64,000 nucleotides of DNA, from the NCBI GenBank assembly GCA_030272155.1, contig CP126192.1, positions 6,234,501 through 6,298,500 of the forward strand, written 5' to 3'. A program made the position numbers and the translations under genes. Source of the DNA: Tetradesmus obliquus. Taxonomy: Eukaryota > Chlorophyta > Chlorophyceae > Sphaeropleales > Scenedesmaceae. Below the pieces are notes generated by a model that did not search any database, was not told the origin of the DNA, and worked only from the letters and a program-made list of their open reading frames with translations. Each line of letters starts with the position of its first letter. Position 1 is the stretch's first letter. Of this stretch, positions 12,120-23,573 are shown piece by piece.

Positions 12120-12435
12120 GGCGTCGGTGGCTGGCGGCAGCACGTGCGTTTGGTTTGGCCAGCGAAAGTTGCCAGGTCAGCGACGCGGCAAGGATGCTGC
12201 GGTTGGCAGGTTTTGAAGCGCTGGTTGGTGTTCAGCTCTGTTGTTGCAGACACTTGACAGCTCAGTGCCGCTTGCTTGTTGCCGAGGAGCATCAAGGCGC
12301 TCACATTGCGCTGCAGCGACTTGGTTCTGACGGACATCCCCAGCAGCAGCTGCCATAGCTTCAGCAGGTTGTTGGCCAAGCTAGGGGCCATGTCCACATT
12401 ACGCTTGTTGTATCATGTGGGGCAGCTGCTGGCGT

Positions 12436-12480
12436 GTTCTACGTAGAACTGCGCAGTTGTACGTAGAACTGCGCAGTTCT
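12436..12480. repeat. Nested palindromes with a 20-bp direct repeat
   Basis: GTTCTACGTAGAAC (12436-12449) and AGAACTGCGCAGTTCT (12465-12480) are perfect palindromes. TACGTAGAACTGCGCAGTT occurs twice, at 12440 and 12460. The structure lies about 320 bases downstream of the SF3B2 stop, so it may be in its 3' UTR. Confidence 0.85.
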
Positions 12481-12697
12481 GCATGCTGCAATCAATTTGC
12501 GCTTTGATTGCACTGTGTTTGGCCAGTGCAGCGTATGCGACTGCGGCTAGCGTAGTGTACATACGGACCGCGAGGTGTGTGTTTGTTGCCTGTCACATGA
12601 CAAGTTGGGCCTGGTCTGCTTAGGTAGTTCATGTGGTTGGCAATGCTGCAAGGGTGACGTGAACATCCTTTCGTTGCTTTGACAAAGCAAAAAAAGC

Positions 12698-12702
12698 TGT
12701 AA
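12698..12702 (+). terminator. Putative polyadenylation signal TGTAA for SF3B2
   Basis: TGTAA is the usual chlorophyte poly(A) signal. This is the best-placed match after the SF3B2 stop and would give a 3' UTR of about 600 bases. Only the word is seen; no transcript evidence is available. Confidence 0.35.
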
Positions 12703-12853
12703 GTAACCATGTAACATGCTGAAACCTCACATGTCACCTACTGCTGCCAGCAGCGGCAATGCCGCTGGGTACCACTGCCGTACTGCTTTGCTGGATACCT
12801 ATCGAGTTCATAAGCGAAGGTGTTGACAGTTCAGCCATATTCTGGAGGCCGAA

Positions 12854-13040
12854 TGCACTATTATCATAATAGTCAGTGACAACCTACACCCCGCTTGTGC
12901 CCTAGGGCGCAAGTGGACGGGTAGAGGGTGTGGAGCCCAGGGGCGCCGCCCCTGGCCACACACACCCTCTTAGCCTTAACTTACCCAGGAGCTGCAGAGC
13001 TGCCTGGGTAGTCACTCACTCGCTCACTCAGTGACAACAA
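12854..13040. repeat. Intergenic cluster of strong hairpins between direct repeats (MITE-like)
   Basis: Four inverted repeats lie in under 190 bases: CTATTATCATAATAG (12858-12872); CGCTTGTGCCC paired with GGGCGCAAGTG (12892-12915); an imperfect stem of about 20 bp around CCAGGGGCG/CGCCCCTGG (12923-12970); and TACCCAGG/CCTGGGTA (12982-13010). CAGTGACAAC occurs at 12874-12883 and 13029-13038, flanking the last three hairpins, and could be a target-site duplication. It separates the convergent 3' ends of SF3B2 and the STPGR gene. It may be a small non-autonomous element or a structured 3' processing region. Confidence 0.6.
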
Positions 13041-13196
13041 CTATCAGCCACCGAGGCGTTGGCGGTCACTGAGCTGCAACCACCACAAACACTTTCTGAC
13101 TTTGCTGTGCACGCACGTGCATTAGTATGCAAAACACTTGCGCTACGAACGCGGCTGCTCACTGCAGCTTAGCAGCAGCTGCCGCAGCCGCATGGC

Positions 13197-15923
13197 TCAC
13201 ACGATGTATGCGCCTGGCCCAGGGCTGCTGAACGGCCACGCTGCTGCAGCACTATCTCTGCCTGCACTGCCAGCCGCGTGGCCAGCGCCACTAGCTGACC
13301 TGGCAGTGCTGCTGCCGCTGCTGCTGCCACCACCATTGGTGCTGCTGCCATTGCTGCTGGGTGACTTCTTGAGCGCAGCTGTGGGCTTGGTGTCGCTGAA
13401 CCTGTCACTTGAGCCGAACTTCATGCCGGTTGAGCTGCGAGCCCTGGAAGCCTGCAGCAGCAAGCACAAAGTGGTGTTTAAGGTGCACAGTTGCGCCATT
13501 ACCATGCGTAAAACTGTCTTTTCACGAAGTGGTGTTTTACGATCGCTATGCCACAGTTGATGCCGCATTTAAACCGACGATCCGTCACATCCTGACTAGA
13601 AGGCGATAAAAGGCGTCCGTGTGGAAAACATGCACGCGGCAGCACCGGCGTGCTGCCCCTGGGCTCTAGGCAGCAGTACTGTGCCAGCACTGCCAGACAA
13701 ATGGTGACAGCAACAGCGGCAGCAACTCACAATCTGTTTTCCCAGGCTGGACACCTGTGGGTAACAGGGGCCTGGTGATGCATGCCCCATGAGCGCCTGC
13801 TGCTGCCCACGCGGCAGCGCCTGCCGCATCAACTTCTCTCGCTGCGCCCGCGGCACTGACGCGGCAGGGCTGCTGAGGGCGCTGGATGGCACCTGCAGGA
13901 CAGCAGCACGTGGTGGGCAGGCAGGCACGCGTGCCACGTCACACTCAGCCACGTAACACCTCAATACGCAACCTCCTGTTGCCACTGAAGTTGGGCGCGG
14001 GGTCGATGGCGTTGATGCTGCGGCTGATGGGTAACATGATGATGACACCACAGTACGCAGCTGACTGCAATGACTGTTGTGTCACAAACGCGGCCGGACA
14101 AAGCACAGACCATCCTGACCGGCGCTGGACATGAGAGCTCTGCTGATGGTCAAGAAACCTGCTAGACATAGCCCGGCAGCTGCGCACGCCGTATGTCAAG
14201 AAACAGAGGCGCTTGCTGGTCATCTAACTTGCTTGCTGGTCATCTAACTTGCCTGGCGCCCGAAGGCGGAGCACGCCGCTGCGTAAGCTCCAGGGCCTGG
14301 CGAGGCAGCTGAGGTGGGCGCCAAGGGGCAGCACAGGCTGCTGTTGCCGCTGCTGCTGCCTGCTGCTGTGAGGGGCCGCCGCTGCTGCGGGCCATGGAAG
14401 CTCCAGGCAGGCGCATCCCCTAGGTAGCCTACAGGCAGCCTGCAGCAGCATCGGGCAGCGGCAGCAGTGCTTGCAGGATGAGCAGGATTGATGCCGCACC
14501 GCACGTACGTCCCAGCCTGCGCATGCTGCACCGTCATACAATATGGTGCAGCGCAGAGACGCTTGCCTTGTGTTTAAAAATAATTAGCGCAGCAGGCACA
14601 CATATGGCGGCAGGCCATGCTCCTGCAAGCACCGATCAGCTGCATACTGCAGCAGCTGCCAGTTCTGCCTCAAAACAGGTCCGGCAGTCCACAGGCGCAT
14701 AGCGCCTATGTGCACGACTTAGGCCACCCAGCACCACCTGGTATGACACTTCACAGCCACACCAACGCTGTTGCTGAGCACTCACCTGCTGTTGACCAGC
14801 ATTGGCTGCGCAGGGCCCCCTGTGAGGCCCCGCTTGAACTCGCACCAGCGTGGGGAGGTGCCAAGCTTGTAAGCGGCAGAACGCGGCCGCTGAGACTCCA
14901 CACACTGCACAACATGACAGCCGCAGAGCATCATCAGACTTGGCTTCTGCAACAGTGGTGCTCCCAGGCATATACGCTGCACTGGCTGCGTTGCGTAGTA
15001 ACCCCAGGGACCGTTGCTGGCCCTGCTGGCACCTGTTGCTGATTGCTGCTGCAGCCTGAAAATTTGAGTCCCTTTCCTGCAAGCGCTCGACTTCAAATTT
15101 CAAAGAATGCTGTTGTTAAAGTTGGCCCCCACTACCACTGCCACTGCTACTCCTGCTGCTGCTGGTGCTGCTGCTGGTCACCTGCAAGCCCAGTGTGTCC
15201 GTTGGTGTGTTGTATGTGCCTGGGCCTATGTTCGGGCTCCTGGGTTTGTCATGCAGCGCTGCCGTGGGGATCTGCAGCAGCAGCAGCGACAGCATCCCCT
15301 GACTGCTTGGCAGCCATCTGCCATCCTGAAGAACCCTGCGCCTCCATGGCTTGACCTGGTGTGATGCTGCCGAGAAAAGGATGCAGCTTGGGAGGTGCGT
15401 GACACACGACAGCCAAGATGACAGCATGATGGTTGGCTACAGGCAGGTGTTAACGTAAACTGTAGCTCACAGCCTGCGTCTCACTTTGTGGGCTGGCGCT
15501 GACTTGCAGCGGCTCTCGGCCTGGCTGTCAATGCTCGACTTGACCATAGTTGTGGCCCCAGGGGAGGTCTGCGGGCAGAAACACACAATAGAGAGCTACC
15601 ACCTGGTAAGCTCAACGCACTGTACCTGCAATAGTAGTAGAGTCACAGCTGGTAAAGACACCAGTATTCGTGCAGGAAATCAATGCTTCACCCAACGCAG
15701 CTAACTCTTGCAGGAGAGCTGCTGGTCAGTGCCAGCTGTTGCTGCATCAGCCTGACACGCTGCTTACCCGGCCCAGCAGTGTTGACTCCCATGCCTTATC
15801 CCATGTTTTGGTTGTCCTCCCTCCAGAGCCAAACTTTGTGGTTGGGCTACTTGCCCGGTTGCTGACAGCCTGAGGTCCAAACGTGGATCTTGTGCCATGT
15901 TGCTGCTGGGCCATACCCTCCAT
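13197..15923 (-). CDS. SHIPPO/STPGR-repeat protein, likely axonemal
   Basis: Eight exons keep phase: 15923-15768, 15568-15485, 15271-15182, 14904-14786, 14439-14253, 14064-13960, 13892-13731 and 13451-13197, about 385 aa. The protein is a string of degenerate Pro-Gly-Pro units: RSTFGPQ with SSPTTKFGS, CKSAPAHK, IGPGTYN, SAAYKLGTSPRW, DAPAWSFHGPQQRRP, SPGPGAYAAACSAFGRQ, SPGPCYPQVSSLGKQIASR, STGMKFGSSDRF and the terminal SSPGPGAYIV. This matches the sperm-tail PG-rich (SHIPPO/ODF3-like) family, whose members bind axonemal microtubules. ATG 15923 (MEGMAQQQ) is the first start before the first repeat. The intron after FGRQ starts with GC in a strong AG/GCAAGT context (14252). With SAS-6 it suggests flagella in some life stage. 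Which family member it is cannot be told. Confidence 0.8.
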
Positions 15924-16784
15924 GTGCACCACCTGGCCAGACCACTGGCACCTCAAACCATCACGAACACGCTAGGCGTTTGTGCGGGGATTGTTGGAGC
16001 TGCACTTCTTACATGGTTGCGGAAGTCAGGCACAGCAGGCTGTGCTGCTGTACAGGCACTACAGCAGCTCTGCTACAGCAGTAACATAAGTCGCCAGCCA
16101 AGACACAGCGAGTCGAGTATAAACTAAACGTTTGCATGCAGTTGCCTCACAGCTGTCTCCTTTCGCTTCCGGCCGAAAAATTCAACTGTACCACAGAGCC
16201 CTGGTCCCAAAGAGCTGTCAAGCTCGACAAATATCAATCCCGAGGGATGCCTCGCCGCACCCATTGACTCATTAATACACGGAAAATATATACATCATGC
16301 AGACTTGTTCATCCCGGTCGCAGCTGCTCGGCAGGGCCAGGCAAGCGCCCGATCCTCAGAGCTAGTCGATCATGAAGCAGTTTGTTTTTGTCGCTTACTT
16401 GTAACAGTTCCTTTGCAGGTGCCCTGGAGCCTTCAGGCAAGCGCCAGCGGTGAGGGTTTGGGTGGGTCTGCTGCAGTGAGGGCGTTTCGTGGCTAACCGT
16501 GACCTCAGAGCACTCGCACCTGCCTACAAAGACTACTGCACACGTGTTTGAGTTTGATAGTAACCTGGAATGGCGCCTGACCTAGCCAAGGCATCGGATC
16601 CTTGGCTACCATGGATGTCCTGCTGCTAGCTGCAGCTGCCTGATGGCGCTTCACTGGCTTGCCTGCCGTATGGCAGCGCTTTGTCAATACTGCCCGTGCC
16701 ATTGCATCCCTGCAGGCTCGGCCGGTGCGATGTGCTGCACAGAGGCCTGCAGTGCAGCGGCGTGCGCTGAACGCAGTTGCCCGC
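15924..16784. promoter_or_regulatory. Divergent intergenic/promoter region, STPGR gene and CHI-fold gene
   Basis: The two flanking genes are transcribed away from each other. AT-rich TATA-like words occur near 16119 (TATAAACT) and 16284-16291 (AAATATATAC). Upstream exons of the CHI-fold gene may lie here. One candidate starts at ATG 16297 (MQTCSSRSQLLGRAR). Another is a short exon at 16419-16449 bounded by TTTGCAG and a GTGAGG donor. I could not join them unambiguously. Confidence 0.4.
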
Positions 16785-18544
16785 ATGATGGTGAAAGAGA
16801 GCAAGTCAGGTGCAGAGTTTCCCCTGGCGCAGCGATTCTGGTGCGAAGACGCTGATACTTTACACACAAAGCAGGGCAGCGGCAGCACAGCCATGTCAGT
16901 TGGTGGTAATTAACATGCAGCTGCTACTCAGCACCTGCGACGGCTGCTGTACATCATGCACTTCATATGTGCTGCATGCATCCCTTGCTTCTGATGCATC
17001 GGTCTGCACCCACCTGAGACTTTGTCGAGGTGTGCATGCCTCCTGCTCATGAATGCGGTGTTTCCTGCAATGCTGCTGCTGTTGTGCTGCAGGGAGGGTG
17101 ATAACGAGTACCGCTGCCTGGGCGCTGGCATGCGGGCTAAGCAGATCCTTATGATCAAGGCACAGGTGAGTGCAGCAGGCCATGCGATGCCGCAGCAGCA
17201 GCGCCAGCACCAGCAGCAGCAGTGCAGCTGAGCACATTGCACATCACGCCTTCCGACAGCAACAAGTGCTTGTACTCTCTTGCGAAAACAGCATGCATGT
17301 TTGTGCACGCAGGCAGCTGCACTGGTCTGTTCATCACCTCCCAATCAAGTGCAGTGGTGTTGCACAATGACGATTCAGCACTCGTAAGCCAACAGAGCTC
17401 CACGTGCATCTATCACATGCTACTTTGGTTGAGGTAATAATGAGATTCGTGCATTGCTGTGCTGTGTGCCAGGTGTATGCCGTTGCGCTGTATGTTGAGG
17501 GCGAGCTTGCAGCCAAGGAGCTGGGCATCAGGGACAGGGGAGGTTTCTTTGACAACGACGACGACTTCTGCTCCGCGCTGACTGACGGCGCATTCAATAA
17601 GACACTGGTGGTGAGTGGCACATGAGCTGCAGCTGATGGGGGGCAGCGGCGAGTGGTGCTGGTTGCCTTGGTTGGATGAGGCACAGTCGAGTTTGCAGCT
17701 ACAGCAGCAGCGTTTGCCTGCAGGCGAACGCCACAGCAACGACCCCCTGTGTGGCTGCTGGTTGTGCAGCACTTTGCTGAACACCCGTGCCCTGCTTCAT
17801 GCGTCTCCGGATGATTCTGCTGCTGCTGCTGCTGCTGCAGTTCACCATGCTGCGCGACCTGGAGGGCCAGCAGTTCAGCGATGCAGTAGACAAGAAGCTG
17901 GGCCCGCGCATGCAGCTGACTGGGGACACCGCCTCACTGGAGGCGTTCAAGAGCTACTTTGAGGGCCAGAAGCTGGCCAAGGGCACGCAGGTGGGTGGTA
18001 GATGGGCGCAGCAGCTGCGTTTATGGTGGTGGCCAGCTGCTGACTGTGTGGAATGCACGGTGGCCTTGCGCAAACATAGACACATTCAAATATCTGAAGG
18101 TGTGGGACGCGTCGTACCCATACACCTTGTGCAGGGACTGCAGGCCATGTTGCGTGTGTCTGACACAGCTGCCTTGAAACGTTATCTCAGGCTGCGAAAG
18201 CACAGCCTGCGCACTTTGCTGTTTCATGTCGCAGCCAACCGTGTGTAAGTAAGCAAGAAATCGACCTGTTCTGGTTGCTGCCGTCGCTGCTGCAGGTGAT
18301 GTGCCTGTGGACCAAGGCGGGTGACCTGGAGGTGGTGCTGCTGGATGCAGCGGCAGCAGCAGCAGCAGACCTGCAGCGCATTGCGCCGAAGAACCGCCTG
18401 CGCAGCGAGGGCTTCTGCAGGGCACTGTTTGAGCTGTTCCTTGGGGGGGAGAGTGTGGTGGCTGATGCACGGCCTGTGTGGGCAGCTGGGGCAAGGGAGC
18501 TGCTGGAGAGTGAGCGTGTGAAGCGGGAGATGCGCAAGGGCTGA
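16785..18544 (+). CDS. Chalcone-isomerase-fold protein (CHIL/FAP type, probably plastid)
   Basis: Five exons join in phase: 16785-16840, 17093-17165, 17473-17610, 17841-17990 and 18296-18544, giving at least 221 aa. The order is that of the chalcone isomerase-like fold: EFPLAQRFW, EYRCLGAGMRAK, VYAVALYVEGE, KTLVVQFTMLRDLEGQQF, LWTKAGDLEVVLL, and a helical end with LRSEGFCRALFELFLG. Algae lack flavonoid-type CHI, so a fatty-acid-binding or non-catalytic role is likelier than naringenin formation; this is family knowledge, not read from residues. ATG 16785 (MMVKESKSG) is the first in-frame ATG after an in-frame TGA at 16641. The open frame before it is Arg/Ala-rich (QARPVRCAAQRPAVQRR) and resembles a transit peptide, so a first exon further upstream is probable and the N-terminus is unsettled. 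Confidence 0.85.
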
Positions 18545-19372
18545 GCAATAGATGCCGCAGTGTGAGCTGCTTGCAGGACTTGGGGTGCAGTGTGCTGCCC
18601 AATTTGGAGGACGAAAAATTATATACTGGATATTGCCAGCCAGTGGCATCAGGTGGCAGATGGTCATGTGCGGTAGAATCCACAGCAGTTCTGCTGGGAC
18701 GGCATTTGATGTTCTGAAGCATTGTCGCAGTATTGTTACTCAGCAGTTTTAAAATTGTCACTCAGCAGTTTTAAAATGTGCAGTTGTACCAAGTGCTGCT
18801 GAGCTTTGGGGCTTTGGAGGTTTTGCTGACCTGACCCGCAGAAGCTTCTGCGTCAGAGCTTAAGCTCTGGCAGTGTTGACCGGCCAGTCCTATCATGATG
18901 GTGAAACATGCCAAGTATCTTGTGGCCTATCATCCCGAGCATCCTTGCATTCGGCAGCCTGTGTCAGTGGCAGTGACGCTGCGCAGCAGTAGCTGGCGGG
19001 TGGCACTGGTGGCTACATGGTGCTAGCACCAGCGCTGGTGCTTTATGGTCGATGCATGCACCTGACGAGCTGTTGTACGATCTGCTGCTTCTATGACCAG
19101 ACTTGAAGTAACCATCACGCTTTCTGACATGGTGCAATCCTCACGCATCCTTACACGTCCAGCTGGCGGGCTCAGGCTGCAAGTCCCATGTAACGCAGCT
19201 TCACCGGCAAGCCTGGGAGAGGAACTGTGAATCTGATCAGCAAGGTTTGCAGTACTCATTCAAGCAAGGAGCTCTTTCACGCATAACCCTTTACTACCAG
19301 CAACGAAAGTGTCGTTTGGTGTGTGATGCTTGCTGCGTGTGCTTTCAGCCTACTTGAAGGGGTATAACGTAT
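18545..19372. other. Intergenic; 3' flank of the CHI-fold gene
   Basis: No convincing coding frame. A 22-bp segment containing ACTCAGCAGTTTTAAAA is tandemly duplicated near 18738-18776. TGTAA near 19188 could be a distant poly(A) signal for the CHI-fold gene. Confidence 0.4.
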
Positions 19373-20369
19373 ATGCATTTAATAATCAGTGGCCCATGGG
19401 GGACACTGGCCAGCGCTTTCTTCTTCTTGTCCAGCCTGTTTGGCGGGGACCTGCTCGTCTTGAGAGGCTGTTTGCTGTTGGCATACGCGTTCCTGCTGAT
19501 CAACGGCATTGCAGGGCTGCCTGCATGGCCGTGGGCAGCGGCACCAGGCAGAATGAGCGTAAGTGCAGTGCTGCTCCCGCTGCTGCTGCCACATGGTGCT
19601 GCTGCTGTGTGCACATGCTGTCTGAGCTGCAGATGACATAGCATAAGGACACACAGACTTTGCAGAATGCAAGCACAGGACATTCAGGGAGTACGCGCTA
19701 ACCCTTCAACCACTGGATGTACTGGAACTCCTTGCTCTGCAACCTCTCTGGCAGGTTGACATGATCATCTGGTCAGCAGCAAGTGGTGTGCTGCACGGCT
19801 GCGCTGTGTTGCGCATGCTGCTTGACGAACTGCCAGTCAGGTGCGACAAATCACGCACGCACGCACGCACGCACGCACTGAGCAGCGCAGTTGCACGTGA
19901 AGCTGCATCTCTCTCTCAGGGCAGCCTGGCGCAGGAGGTGCACTTGAATATTGCTATGTGGCTGCTACCCGAGTCAGCCAGCAAGCTCCGTAGCCCTTTG
20001 CAGCTCCTACATGGTGTCTTACTTGTCATGTCAGCAGCAGCAGATGTGCAGACATGTGGCTGCCCACGGCAACTGCATGCATCTGCCACCTTGCAAAGGA
20101 GGATTTGCTCTGCTGGTGGTCTTGCAGGTATGCTACGCCTGATGATGCTCAGGTGGCGCTCTTCTTCAGCAGGAGGAGCGGCATGGAGCCACTGGAAGCC
20201 AAGGTGGGCCAGCAGGCTGACCCATGTGCTAGTGCTTTGCTGCTGCAGCTGCTTGCATTGGTGCAGGCTGCAGGCGACCACTAGACAGACACATTGGTAT
20301 GGCTGTGGCCTGCGTGTGCTGTTGTGTTAGCTGGCGCATATGCTGCCTTGGAAGCAACGTTTCCTTGCT

Positions 20370-20400
<31 letters not shown>

Positions 20401-23400
20401 TAGGAGGTGCTGAAGCATGGCAGCTGGTTGCGTGTGCCAGCAGACCAGAGGGTTGTCAGCAGCGTGCAGGTGACCTTAGGGCTTCCTGATGCCTTCTTGA
20501 AGCGCGCAGAACAGCTTGCGCATCTGCATGGCTGCAACTGGACCTATGCATAAGTCTTTCGCATGACGGCAACAGTACGCTTTCTTTGGCTGCCCAGCTA
20601 TCCCGAAGTTTCTTGGTGCCCTCGTTCAGTGCCCTTTCCTTCAGTACACTCTCCATGTTGACGTGTCTTTCTCCTTGCATTCCTGGCTGTTCTGCTGCAC
20701 CCTCTGCTCACCTGCTCAACCATGCAGCTGTATGAGTGCGTGTACCTCCTAGTAGAGGGCCGCTGCACCTACGCCTCTCCCTGCTGCCCCTCAGCGCCAG
20801 CATCACCAATTGCCACCCCGCAGCGCTACCCCAGCGGCCAGCTGCTGCCAAGCCCCAAGGCCCTGCCAGCACAGCTGCCTATGGTAGCACAGGCACTCGG
20901 CGGCACCAGCAGCTACGCCTTGCAGGACAGCAGCCACCACAGCAGCAGCAGTGACCGGCAGGCGGGGAGGTTCTTCCTGAGCTTGACGCGCAGTGTGTCA
21001 CTTGAGCAGCGGCTGCCAGAGCCCTGTGCATGTGCAGCTGCTGCGGCTGTTGGGGGAGCTGCTGCGCGCGCTGGTGAAGCCAGCAGCAGGGGTGCTGTGG
21101 GTGTGACGCAGATCACTGACAGCTTTGTCATAGAGCTGCCAGAAGCTGGAGCAGCAGCAGCAGCAGCAGATCAAAGTGCATGGCGCAGTGGAGAGCGTTC
21201 ACGGCACAGTCTCAACCTAGGAAGTGGCATCACTCCTGCTGGTGCTACTGGTCCTGCCGGCAGCGCTGTTGCTGCTGCTGGCATTGCAGCACTCAGCAGC
21301 AAGGGCAAGCGCATGATGCGCAGTGGGCACATCTTCAGCCTGTCTGCTCTAAACGTGTTCGGCGTGTACATCGGTGAGCGTACTGTACTGATGGCTCAAC
21401 ACACATGTCAAGGACATGCACAAATGCAGGGCTGTTGTTATTTCAGCAGCACGCGTGTCATGCTGTGTGAAGTTGTGTTGCCAACACCGCCAGCACATGC
21501 GTCGCACATTTGGTGGATCATGCGCCTTGCCTTTGCTCATCTGGGCAGCTGCAGGATCATGTATCCGCTGGTGCTGCATGTCATCAACCCTGCTGCTCTG
21601 CTGATGGTGCGCATGCGCTGTGTTTGACTGCCGCGGCTGCAGGTTTCGACCAATACCACGGCAGGTGAGGCTGACAGAACCACAGCAGCCCAACTGCGTC
21701 CTTTGTATGTTCATCTGTGCTGCCAGTCATGCAGTGGATGCCTTTTGGTGGTGCAGATGTTGGGCATTGGTGCAACGCCGTTGAAAGCTGCAAGTCTTTG
21801 CGCACATGCAGCTGCCCCGCGCCACTGCTGACTGCAAGCTGCTGCTGTGGCCTGTTGCTGTGCTGTCGTGCAGCCAGCTGGAGGTGTGGGCAGAGACAGA
21901 CTGCCTGCTGTATACGTGAGTCAGAGATTGACCAGGCTAGAGCATATGCTTGCTTCGGTGACCGGAACACTACGCCGTGTGCAGGCACTTTTGTAGAAGT
22001 GGACTTTGTTGTCTGAAGGGGTGCCGCTTTGCACTGCTGCAGTATGCTCGAGGCACAGCATGCACCATTTTGGTGCGTGCTTGCACTTGTTGCATGAACG
22101 CGCTGCATGACGGTGCTTCCATTCCGTGCCGGCTGCTGCTCTTTTGTGCTGATGATGTCTGTTGGTGTTGCTGCCGTGTGTTGTGCTGCTGCAGCTGGCC
22201 CATGTCATCTTTGGAAAGGATGGCTACAGCCTGCAGCCCGTCCCTGGCGGCGTGAGTGGCTTGGCAGACAAGGGATGCTGCTGTTGCGTTTTTTGCTTGA
22301 ACCAGCAGCACACAATCACACAGGGATTCTGTTGAGTCGCATGCTGTTCAACAGTGCTGCAACCAGCCAGCTGCTGCCAGCACCACTGACATTACTGACA
22401 TCAGCCTTTGTACGCTGTCGTCGCGGCGGGAGTTTTGCTGCCAATGCTCTTCTGAATTACTGTGTTTCATGCAAGCAACTGGCTGCTGCTGCTGCTGCTA
22501 CTCGTGCTGCTGTGTGCAGGTACTGGCGCAACTTTGTGACGTACTCCATAGCCAGCGAGTTTGAGCTGCGTGCACACAAGTGCATGACGCTGTGCAGGTG
22601 CGGTTGTGCCCAGCAGAGATAATGCTGCGCATGCATTCATAAGAGTCCTTCAAACGTTCTGGCAGGTCAGGCTGGGGCCATCAGGTGCTGCAGGAACAGG
22701 TCCTGGGGTGAGCATGGCGCAGGCACTGCTAGAGGTAGCAAGATTATATGCACGGCATGCTTGCTTGAACTATTGTGCAGCGCCACTGTGGCTTGGGCAT
22801 GTTTATGTATGGTGCAACACCCAGAAAATCAACCAACAACTGTGTCGTGCTGCCGTGCAGGTGCTCCACTGGTGAGCTGGAGCATGAGTCCTGGCTGCAG
22901 GGCGCGCGCTCCAGGGACTTTACAGACCCTGTGCGGGACTACGAGTCACCACACATCAGCTGGCAGCGCTGCAAGAGGTGGCTGGCCAGGGCACTGAGCC
23001 CCTTCCCTCCTGCAGGCATGCGGCACACGTGAGTTGCGCAGTTGTTGAATCGTAAGCTGGCGGCAGTTGCGAATGTTGATGATGAGGTGTGTCTGTATGC
23101 AGCCAGTACGGCAGCTGCTTGCAGGAAAGCCTGTTGCAGCATGGCAGTTGGAAGAAGTGTGGAGAATGCTGACGTTGCACGGAACGTTCCAAGTGACAAA
23201 AACCACATGTGCCAAGCTACAGGGCTACGTGCTGCTACGTCATTTTGTACGAAGTGCAGTCAAGGTCGCAGGATGGGAAGGACACAAAGTCGCATTTGCC
23301 GAAGATTGTGTTCCGCAGCAACAAGATACGTTGTTGCACAGCGCACCTGCATGGTTCACAGCTGACAGTGCTGCTCTAGTCCTGCAAGGATGTAGTCTCA

Positions 23401-23573
23401 CCTGGGTTTGGCGTGTCTGCTGCTGCAGGGCTCTTCCACTGACTGGCGTGATGGCCCGGACGCGTGCCATGGCCGTTGCTGAGGCAAAAGCGCAGGCAGC
23501 ACGCAGCAGAGACATCAGCATACGCATGCAGCAGGAGATGCTAGGGCCACAGCCTGTGGCCCTTCCTGTGTGA
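19373..23573 (+). CDS. Popeye/cyclic-nucleotide-binding-like membrane protein
   Basis: Thirteen exons keep phase without a stop: 19373-19558, 19755-19840, 20128-20203, 20404-20469, 20728-21373, 21643-21664 (22 bases), 21874-21915, 22195-22251, 22520-22597, 22666-22707, 22861-23028, 23103-23156 and 23429-23573, about 555 aa. Hydrophobic segments come first (FFFLSSLFGGDLLVLRGCLL, then VDMIIWSAASGVLHG). Next are DDAQVALFF, EVLKHGSWLRVPADQ, LYECVYLLVEGRCT, FSLSALNVFGVYIGFD, LEVWAETDCLLYTWPMSSLE and YWRNFVTYSIASEFELR. This order matches the Popeye family (membrane helices, then a cAMP-binding beta-barrel). A Ser/Ala-rich insert of roughly 150 residues interrupts the barrel, and the hallmark DSPEW motif is not visible, so cAMP binding is uncertain. 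A helical tail ends in PQPVALPV. The gene structure is firmer than the family name. Confidence 0.65.
19852..19878. repeat. (ACGC)n microsatellite
   Basis: About seven uninterrupted CACG/ACGC units lie in the second intron of the Popeye-like gene, just after its donor. Confidence 0.9.

Noticed and set aside
22195-22251. Reading LAHVIFGKDGYSLQ in frame 0 of a Popeye-gene exon
   Set aside because: Flanking exons require phase 2, giving TWPMSSLERMATACSP, which fits the family and joins to YWRNFV; the other frame is chance.
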